Shown here: positions 57,999 through 64,000 of the stretch, one piece after another | Position numbering within the stretch: position 1 is the stretch's first letter | Layout: each line of letters starts with the position of its first letter | Notes under the pieces: generated by a model | Database searches by the model: none | Told to the model about the DNA's origin: nothing | What the model saw: only the letters and a program-made list of their open reading frames with translations | Made by a program: the position numbers and the translations under genes | Assembly: GCA_019636215.1 (NCBI GenBank) | Contig: JAHBXZ010000003.1 | Span: 62,001 to 126,000, forward strand | Origin: Planctomycetota bacterium | GTDB lineage: Bacteria > Planctomycetota > UBA8742 > UBA2392 | Direction: 5' to 3' | Length of the DNA: 64,000 nt

Positions 57999-59336
57999 CT
58001 ACTTTTCGTATGCCCCGGCCACGCGCCCGGCGCGCTCTGCGCCGGTGAGGTCGGTTTCCACTTTGGGTTCTGTTTCGGCCGCGCCGATCAGCGGCGAATC
58101 CTTGGCCGGGCGCGCGTCGCGCTCGGCGGCGTCCCAGGTCAACTTGGCGAAGTCCTCAAGGCCGCGGCCTTTGATGAAACCGGCACTGGCACCGCTTACG
58201 TTTCCCAGCACGACGTTTCCGCGAAGGTCCACGCCCTGGCTGCCGCCGGGGAAGTGAATCGCAAGGCCTTCGCTGTAGACGGCGTTGCTGGCGAACACCA
58301 TGCCCTCGCGGGCGTTCCAGGAGTTGAACTTCGCGCCCAGTTTGCGACTGACGATGGTGTTGTGGACCACTACCAGATTGACGGACTTCCCCTGATGGTC
58401 GTGGCTGGCAAATCCCGCGCCCGCGCCGTTGATCAACAGGTTGTTGCGGACCACGGCCTCGCCCTGAACCTGCATGACATTGTCGCCGCTGTTCCAGCAG
58501 GTGTTGCGCTCAAGGATGTTCGGGCGCTCGCCGCCGGTGCCGTAGGCAATGATGCACGGGTAGGCCGTGTCATGAACGGTGTTCTCGGCAATCAGGTTGC
58601 CGAAGCTGCCCTGCTTGACTTCGATGCCGTCGCCCTGGGTAACCTTGGGGCCGCCGATGTCGTGGATGTGATTCAGCGCGATCACACTGTCGCGCATCTT
58701 CACCTTGCCGTCGTTACCGCCCAGATACATGCCCTCGCCGGTGCCACTGGTGCGCGAGATGTTATTGCGTGTGAGAAACAGCCGCGCCGTGTCGCGGGTG
58801 TTGGCGCTGATCGCGACTTCGCCCGTGTCGTAGAACTTGCACCGATCCACCCACACGTCTTCGCAGTCATGCAGGCGCAGGCCGTGGCTGCCGCCCGTGA
58901 TCTCCAGCCCGCGCAGGCACAGAAAACGCGCCGGGGCCGCGCCGCCCACATTCAGGACGTTCTGTTTGGCGTCAGGGCGCGTGATCACGACCTTGGCCAG
59001 TTCGCCCTTGGTTTCGGCGGCGTTGACCCAGATTGGGGCTTTCTCTGTACCTGCAAGATTCAGCTCAAACATGCCCCCGGCCAGGCTGTACGTGCCGGAC
59101 TCAATCACCAAGCAATCGCCGGCCTTGAGGGCCAGCAGCGCTGCCTTGAGTGCCGCGCCGTTTTGTTCGACGGACTGCTTTGCATTGTGCGCATGTTCGA
59201 TCTTGCGCAGGGGTTTGGCCGCCGCCCAGGCCGGGTCATAGGGCGAGCGTTCGTCCTTCTTGCGCTGCGCACTTGTGAACGGCGCCAACGCCACCGCAAA
59301 GCTGACCAATGCCACCGTAAGGGCCGCAACGCGCAT
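57999..59336 (-). CDS. Secreted right-handed beta-helix protein, paralogue of the neighbour
   Basis: 445 residues. Sec signal peptide (VALVSFAVALAPFTSAQ), no lipobox. The YDPAWAAAK opening and FLCLRGLEITGGSHGLRLHDCEDVWVDRCKFYDTG align closely with YDPTWAGVA and the beta-helix of the preceding protein, coil for coil. The two arose by tandem duplication; this copy lost, or never had, the FnIII domain and membrane anchor. The GGGAGA ribosome-binding site supports the start. Eight bases separate it from the downstream paralogue, so they form one transcript. Confidence 0.88.
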   Translation of the reverse strand: MRVAALTVALVSFAVALAPFTSAQRKKDERSPYDPAWAAAKPLRKIEHAHNAKQSVEQNGAALKAALLALKAGDCLVIESGTYSLAGGMFELNLAGTEKAPIWVNAAETKGELAKVVITRPDAKQNVLNVGGAAPARFLCLRGLEITGGSHGLRLHDCEDVWVDRCKFYDTGEVAISANTRDTARLFLTRNNISRTSGTGEGMYLGGNDGKVKMRDSVIALNHIHDIGGPKVTQGDGIEVKQGSFGNLIAENTVHDTAYPCIIAYGTGGERPNILERNTCWNSGDNVMQVQGEAVVRNNLLINGAGAGFASHDHQGKSVNLVVVHNTIVSRKLGAKFNSWNAREGMVFASNAVYSEGLAIHFPGGSQGVDLRGNVVLGNVSGASAGFIKGRGLEDFAKLTWDAAERDARPAKDSPLIGAAETEPKVETDLTGAERAGRVAGAYEK

Positions 59337-59400
59337 GAGTTCTCCCGGTGTTCAAAGGGATAACCCCACCAAGTGGCAGCAGGTCAGCTAAAAAAGGACC

Positions 59401-59442
59401 GCGGGCCTCCGGCCCGCTGTATGCAGCGGGTTACAAGCCCGC
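59401..59442. repeat. Two small hairpins upstream of the P5C dehydrogenase gene
   Basis: GCGGGCC-TCC-GGCCCGC (59401-59417) and GCGGG-TTACAAG-CCCGC (59426-59442). A run of six A lies at 59391-59396, just beyond the first stem. The GCGGGTTACAAGCCCGC form is a widespread dispersed palindrome in planctomycete-like genomes. Confidence 0.65.
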
Positions 59443-59506
59443 GCTCCCATGGGGTTGCCCCACCGCAAGTCGCCGCTAAAGTCGCGCCCTCGAACCGGAG
59501 AATCCC

Positions 59507-61066
59507 ATGCCCACGCCCTTTGTGAACGAGCCGATAACCACCGTCTGGACCGAGGAACGCGCCAACTCCATGCGCGCCGGCTTTGCCAAGGTGCGTGCCC
59601 GGGCCGGCGAAACCCGCCCGCTGTGGATCAACGGCGAGCACGACAACGACGGCGAAACCATCGAGTCCTACAACCCAAGCAACCACAAAGAGCTGCTGGG
59701 CCGCGTGATCAAGGCCAACAAAGAAATCGCCGCCCGCGCCGTCGAACACGCCCACAGCACCTACCTGAACCACTGGCGCAAGACCGACCCTGCCATGCGC
59801 GCGCGCATTCTGTTTCGCGCCGCCGGGCTGATCCGCAAGTACCGCGACGAGTTCAATGCCTACCTCGTGCTTGAGGCCGGCAAAAGCTGGTCTGAGGCCG
59901 ACGGCGACACCGCTGAAGCCATCGACTTCTGCGAGTTCTACGCGCGCGAGTGCATCCGCCTGCAGGTTGACCGTCAGCCGCTGACCGATCTGCCGGGCGA
60001 AGACAACAACCTTTACTACATCCCGTTGGGCGTGTGCGCAGTGATTCCGCCCTGGAACTTCCCGCTGGCGATCCTGGTCGGCATGACGACCGCAGCGCTG
60101 GTTTCGGGCAACACCGTGGTGCTCAAGCCCGCCAGCGTCACGCCGCTGGTGGCCGCACGCTTTGTCGAAGTACTTGAAGAAGCCGGCCTGCCCGGTGGCG
60201 TACTGAACTTCATACCCGGCGGCGGCGCCGAAGTCGGCAACACGATTGTCGAACACCCCCAGACCCGCCTGGTGGCCTTCACGGGCAGCAAGCAGGTCGG
60301 CTTGGGCATCCAGAAGATCTGCGGCACCGTGGCCCCGGGCCAGGTGTGGCTCAAGCGCGCGATCCTCGAGATGGGCGGCAAAGACGCCATGCTGATCGAC
60401 GAAGGCAGCGATTACGAAGACGCCGCCCAGGCGATTGTCAGCGCCGCGTTCGGATTCCAGGGCCAGAAGTGCAGCGCGTGCTCGCGCGCGATCCTGGTCG
60501 GCAAGGCCTACGACATCATCGCCCCGCGTGTGGTCGAGCTGACACGCAAGATCAAGATGGGCAACGTGGAAGACCCCGCCAACTGGATGGGCCCTGTAAT
60601 CGATGGCGGCGCGCAGAAATCAATCATGCAGTACATCGTGGTCGGCATGAAGGAAGGCAAGATCCTGCACGGCGGCAAGCAGGGCGACGCAGGCGGCTAC
60701 TTCATTGAGCCCACGATCTTTGGCGAAGTGAACCCCGACGCGCGCATTCACTGTGAAGAAATCTTCGGCCCGGTGCTGGCACTGCTGCGTGCCAAGAACT
60801 TTGAGCAAGGCCTGGATATCGTCAACAGCACCGAGTACGGCCTGACCGGAGCGGTGTACTCGCGCGACGTGGAACACCTGGAACTGGCCCGGCGCGACTT
60901 CCACTGCGGCAACCTGTATTTCAACCGCAAGTGCACCGGCGCGCTGGTCGGAGCCCAGCCATTCGGCGGCTTCAACATGAGCGGCACCGACAGCAAGGCC
61001 GGCGGCCGCGACTACCTGCTGCTGTTCACCCAGGCCAAGCTGGTAAGCGAAAAACTCCGCTGGTAA
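59507..61066 (+). CDS. L-glutamate gamma-semialdehyde (P5C) dehydrogenase
   Basis: 519 residues, cytoplasmic. Oxidises glutamate semialdehyde, from proline breakdown, to glutamate with NAD. IPPWNFPLAILVGMT, AFTGSKQVGLGI, ILEMGGKDAMLIDEGSD and FGFQGQKCSACSRAIL are the RocA/PruA-type ALDH signatures, and FGGFNMSGTDSKAGGRDYLLLF near the C-terminus is diagnostic. No fused proline dehydrogenase domain is present and no putA neighbour is in the window. The GGAGA ribosome-binding site is good. It follows a palindromic repeat and is followed by another. Confidence 0.93.
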   Translation: MPTPFVNEPITTVWTEERANSMRAGFAKVRARAGETRPLWINGEHDNDGETIESYNPSNHKELLGRVIKANKEIAARAVEHAHSTYLNHWRKTDPAMRARILFRAAGLIRKYRDEFNAYLVLEAGKSWSEADGDTAEAIDFCEFYARECIRLQVDRQPLTDLPGEDNNLYYIPLGVCAVIPPWNFPLAILVGMTTAALVSGNTVVLKPASVTPLVAARFVEVLEEAGLPGGVLNFIPGGGAEVGNTIVEHPQTRLVAFTGSKQVGLGIQKICGTVAPGQVWLKRAILEMGGKDAMLIDEGSDYEDAAQAIVSAAFGFQGQKCSACSRAILVGKAYDIIAPRVVELTRKIKMGNVEDPANWMGPVIDGGAQKSIMQYIVVGMKEGKILHGGKQGDAGGYFIEPTIFGEVNPDARIHCEEIFGPVLALLRAKNFEQGLDIVNSTEYGLTGAVYSRDVEHLELARRDFHCGNLYFNRKCTGALVGAQPFGGFNMSGTDSKAGGRDYLLLFTQAKLVSEKLRW

Positions 61067-61099
61067 GGGGCGCAGGCGTCCCGCCCTCAGCAGTCCGTG

Positions 61100-61151
61100 G
61101 GGCAGGCTGCCAGCCTGCCCTTTGCATTTCATGGCAGGCTGGAAGCCTGCC
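61100..61151. repeat. Two related GGCAGGCT hairpins
   Basis: GGCAGGCTG-C-CAGCCTGCC (61101-61119) and GGCAGGCT-GGA-AGCCTGCC (61133-61151). The first could also stop transcription of the preceding gene (CCC then TTTGCATTT). This is a known dispersed palindrome type in large bacterial genomes. Confidence 0.75.
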
Positions 61152-61197
61152 TCACTTGGGCGTAGCATCTTGCGCATCATCAGCCCAAGGATTGCCC

Positions 61198-62805
61198 ATG
61201 CGCTCCTGCCTGCTGGCCTGCGTGCTTGCCTTTGCTGCACTGGCCCACGCCGAAACCTTCTACGTGGACCCCCTCAACGGCAAGGCCACCAACCCCGGCA
61301 CCAAGGCCGCGCCATGGCGCACGTTGCAGGAAGTTGTTGCGTCCGGCGGCCTGCGCAGCATCAAACCGGGCGACACGATCGCTCTGAAAACCGGCTTTCA
61401 CGGCCGCGTGGTTCTCAGCGGCGACAACACCGATTTCATCACCATTGCCGCCGACGAAGGCGCCCGTCCGCGCCTGAGCTACTTCGAAATCACCCAGGGT
61501 TCCAAATGGCGTCTGCGCGGCCTGACTGTCAGCGCAAGCTTCGGCGAACCCTACGAAGGCGTGATGCTCAAGTTCGCCGACGGCGGGCCAAGCAACGAAA
61601 TCATTGTCGAAGACTGCTTCGTGTTCAGCACACTCGACACCAGCAAGTGGGACGCAAATCAGTGGATGGCCGCCAACAGCGGCATCACCATGGGCCGCAA
61701 CGGCAAGGGCCACGTGCTGCGCAACAACTACGTGTTCAACACGCGCTTCGGCATCAACCTGTGCGCCGAAAACTCAACCTGCGAAGGCAACGTGATATCG
61801 CATTTTTCCGCCGACGGCATCCGCGTAACCCGCGACGGCCAGGTGGTTCAGCACAACGTGATCCGCAACATTTACGTCAGCGACGACGACGGCGACAAGA
61901 ACCACGACGACGCCATCCAGTGTTTTCTGTTCAATGTCGGCACCGGCACCGTTCGCAACGTGACCATCCGCGAAAACCTGGTCGTGATGCGCGAAAACGA
62001 AGACCAGAAGTTCAAGGCCACCATGCAGGGCATTGGCTTCTTTGACGGCCCGCTGATCGGCTTCACCGTGGAAGGCAACGTCATCAACACCAGCCACTGG
62101 CACGGCGTGTCGCTGTACGACGCGCAGGATTGCACGATCAAAAACAATGTGGCCTACACCCAGTGGCAAACCGAAAAACTCCGCCCCTGGGTGCAACTGG
62201 GAAGCAAAGACAAAGCCGAGGTCAAGGGCAACACCGTCACAGGCAACTACGCCTACACCTTTGACCTCAAAAACGACAAAGGCGTGACGGCCAAAGACAA
62301 CAATGTCGTCACCGAGGAAATCCACACCAAGCGCCAGGCTGAGCTAATCGCGCTGATCGAGAAGAAGTACGGCAAGACGGTGCCCGCGGCCGGGTTCAAA
62401 CGGCTCGGCCTCGAACGGGTAAAGTGGATCGAAGGCACACCCAGCGCCGACGGCAAGACGATTGAGTCCATTGACGCAAGCCTCAACCAGGGCCGCCCGG
62501 TGGTGCTGTTTCTCTACAAGGCCGGTGACAAAGCCTGCGACAAATTTGAGCGCGAAACCCTCGAAGACGCCGCCGTGAACGAACAACTCGACCACGCCAC
62601 CGGCATCCGCATCAACGTGGAAGACATCAGCCGCGACCTGAAGAAGAAGTACAACATCGGCACCAAAACGCCCACCATCATCGTGCTGAGCCCCGCGGGC
62701 GACATCTTCTGGGACGCCACATCCCCCAACGCCAAGCAACTGGCCAAGCAGCTGCAAGCCGCCCGCGAAACCCGCAAGCCCGCACCACAACCACGCGCGG
62801 GTTAG
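61198..62805 (+). CDS. Secreted beta-helix protein with C-terminal thioredoxin-like domain
   Basis: 535 residues. Signal peptide (LLACVLAFAALAHAE), then FYVDPLNGKATNPGTKAAPWRTLQEVV, the typical N-terminal cap of DUF1565/pectate-lyase-type beta-helices. Coils such as IIVEDCFVFSTLDTSKWDANQW, GHVLRNNYVFNTRFGINL and LIGFTVEGNVINTSHWHGVSLY run to about residue 370. The last 130 residues (RPVVLFLYKAGDKACDKFERETLEDAAVNEQL ... KKKYNIGTKTPTIIVLSPAGDIFW) look like a thioredoxin fold without the CxxC pair. A fused helix-thioredoxin layout is uncommon. ATG 61198 has AAGGA upstream. Confidence 0.82.
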   Translation: MRSCLLACVLAFAALAHAETFYVDPLNGKATNPGTKAAPWRTLQEVVASGGLRSIKPGDTIALKTGFHGRVVLSGDNTDFITIAADEGARPRLSYFEITQGSKWRLRGLTVSASFGEPYEGVMLKFADGGPSNEIIVEDCFVFSTLDTSKWDANQWMAANSGITMGRNGKGHVLRNNYVFNTRFGINLCAENSTCEGNVISHFSADGIRVTRDGQVVQHNVIRNIYVSDDDGDKNHDDAIQCFLFNVGTGTVRNVTIRENLVVMRENEDQKFKATMQGIGFFDGPLIGFTVEGNVINTSHWHGVSLYDAQDCTIKNNVAYTQWQTEKLRPWVQLGSKDKAEVKGNTVTGNYAYTFDLKNDKGVTAKDNNVVTEEIHTKRQAELIALIEKKYGKTVPAAGFKRLGLERVKWIEGTPSADGKTIESIDASLNQGRPVVLFLYKAGDKACDKFERETLEDAAVNEQLDHATGIRINVEDISRDLKKKYNIGTKTPTIIVLSPAGDIFWDATSPNAKQLAKQLQAARETRKPAPQPRAG

Positions 62806-62951
62806 GCCTCACACGACCACCCCCGCCCTAGCGAGCTTTAGTCGAGCAATGCGGAGAACGAGTCAAGGTCTGGACTTCATTGACTATCCTGCGCTTTCCC
62901 ATAGACTGTGTGGACCTGCTTTCATGCCTCTGGTTCACCTTTGGGACTCGT

Positions 62952-64000
62952 GTGCCAACAAAAATCCTTCACTTGAGCGATATTCACTTCGTATCGCACG
63001 TCTCAGCTAATCACGTCCTAGGCAAAGTGCGACACATTGCCGCCGCGTGTGTCGCCCGGAATCCACAAGTTGATGCCGTAATCATCGTCATCTCGGGAGA
63101 CATTGCCTTCTCCGGACACCCAGACGAGTACGAGCATGCGCACACATTCGTGTCGACACTCCACTCCGAACTTCATACTAGATGTCCAGGGGTCCCTATC
63201 CACGTGGCGACGTGCCCAGGCAATCACGACCTTGACTTCACTAAGAGTGGCCAAGCTCGAGATATGCTTATCAATAGCCTTAGGGAAGCGCCGACAATTA
63301 CTCCGGATTCAGACACTTTCAGAGTGGTAACGGGGCCACAGCATGCCTATTTTAACTTTGTAGCGCGGCTGGACGTCTTCAACAACACCACGGCAGACGA
63401 TGTTACGCCCCTGCTGCGGCGGCACTCGTTTCGCGTTGCCGAGAAGACTTTGCACGTCTGGTCCTTCAATACTTCTTGGACATCGGCTAAAGACGAGCAG
63501 AATACACTGCTGTACCGCGAGCCAGAGCACAACTGTCATGCAAGTGAATCGACCCTATCTATCGCCATAGGGCACCATCCGATTGGGTGGTTTGAACCTG
63601 AAAATGGAAAGCTACTAACCAAGTGCCTTCAAAAGTGTGCGGACTTGGTGCTGATTGGCCACGAACATGAGGAGGGCATGTTTGCGCAGGGGCACCTTGA
63701 TCATCCATTGCCCTATGTGAAGGGTGGAGTACTTCAGGCGCAAAAGAGTTCGAAGTCGTCTTTTCATGTCATTGATGTAGATCTAGCAGCAGAGTCTTAT
63801 GAAGTCAGCACTTACGAATGGGATGCCAAGCAAGACTTGTATGCCCTTCAGGAGCAAGGAGAGCGGCGTACATTCGTCAGGAACGTCGAACGGCTTCGCC
63901 GAGACTTTGCGATTTCCACTCGCTTTGAACACATATTAGAGAACATCAATTTACCCCTGAGTCACCCCCGTAAGTCTGTTGTAACGCTAGGTGACGTCTA
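62952..64000 (+). CDS. Calcineurin-like metallophosphoesterase, 3' end off the window
   Basis: About 349 codons are visible from a GTG start and the frame is open to the end. The metal-site motifs are complete: LHLSDIHF (D10, H12), SGDIAFSG (49-50), CPGNHDLDF (90-93), GHHP (207-210) and GHEHE (236-240). The protein continues past the catalytic domain, so it may carry a further domain outside the window. GC is visibly lower (near 50 %) than in the rest, with rare codons (CTA, ATA, AGG). The GGGA upstream of GTG gives weak support for the start; the frame is open further 5' without similarity. Phosphoesterases of this type occur in DNA repair and defence loci. Confidence 0.85.
   Translation, partial: MPTKILHLSDIHFVSHVSANHVLGKVRHIAAACVARNPQVDAVIIVISGDIAFSGHPDEYEHAHTFVSTLHSELHTRCPGVPIHVATCPGNHDLDFTKSGQARDMLINSLREAPTITPDSDTFRVVTGPQHAYFNFVARLDVFNNTTADDVTPLLRRHSFRVAEKTLHVWSFNTSWTSAKDEQNTLLYREPEHNCHASESTLSIAIGHHPIGWFEPENGKLLTKCLQKCADLVLIGHEHEEGMFAQGHLDHPLPYVKGGVLQAQKSSKSSFHVIDVDLAAESYEVSTYEWDAKQDLYALQEQGERRTFVRNVERLRRDFAISTRFEHILENINLPLSHPRKSVVTLGDV

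Noticed and set aside
57900..59363. Plus-strand open frame of 487 codons opposite the beta-helix genes
   Set aside because: Shadow of the repeated beta-helix coil code; no start context.

Overview
The window is GC-rich (roughly 60-65 % by eye) and densely packed with genes, most of them on the minus strand. The gene set points to a Gram-negative, free-living bacterium and most resembles Planctomycetota. Evidence: several Hanks-type Ser/Thr kinases, a TPR protein ending in two RNA-polymerase-alpha-CTD-like domains, a type IV pilus/secretin operon, an LPS-type envelope cluster, a futalosine-route menaquinone gene, secreted beta-helix proteins and many palindromic intergenic repeats. The phylum is an inference from gene content. 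No rRNA, tRNA, CRISPR array, IS element or integrase was found.

Layout. 1-1500: start of a division/cell-wall cluster on the minus strand (rsmH, a small unknown gene, mraZ), behind a promoter carrying three MraZ-type boxes. 1700-3850: pyrF and a secreted TPR-like protein. 3900-8030: a minus-strand signalling run (TPR/alpha-CTD protein, Ser/Thr kinase, lone receiver domain, membrane protein). 8100-9650: a lipoprotein-like beta-propeller and a partial FmdB-type zinc ribbon. 9850-13850: four consecutive plus-strand genes for exported proteins built from one, one, three and two copies of what looks like the same uncharacterised domain; one copy is fused to a domain resembling the globular part of the pilin encoded 20 kb away. 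13870-20100: HD-GYP phosphodiesterase, mqnD, a four-cluster ferredoxin, cysteine desulfurase and aroA, the last three translationally coupled. 20145-29664: pilM-pilN-pilO-(unknown pilP-position gene)-pilQ running directly into ispA, dxs and nadK. 29819-31555: three prepilin-like genes.

31838-38740: an envelope cluster (LPS-kinase-like protein, heptosyltransferase-like GT9, MsbA-like ABC exporter, GT4, Ser/Thr kinase) with overlapping or near-overlapping genes. 38841-44337: a surface protein with a Gly-Cys/TM/Arg tail, an ArsR-SRPBCC pair, a solitary HsdR-N-type nuclease of lower GC and another GT4. 44491-48235: a large Ser/Thr kinase coupled by GTGA overlaps to a zinc-ribbon membrane protein and a dual-specificity-type phosphatase. 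48284-50726: small membrane proteins and a shortened NeuB-like protein with a SAF domain.

50929-62805: two aldehyde dehydrogenases (one P5C dehydrogenase), a peptidase-MA-like pseudoenzyme, a Tat-exported amine oxidase and three beta-helix proteins, separated by several unrelated families of hairpin repeats. The window ends inside a low-GC calcineurin-like metallophosphoesterase, possibly the edge of an acquired region.

The most interesting points are the repeated exported domain family with its pilin-derived fusion (9857-13845 and 31145-31555), the kinase-phosphatase operon, the pilus-isoprenoid operon, and the hairpin arrays at 52417-52840 and 56219-56324.
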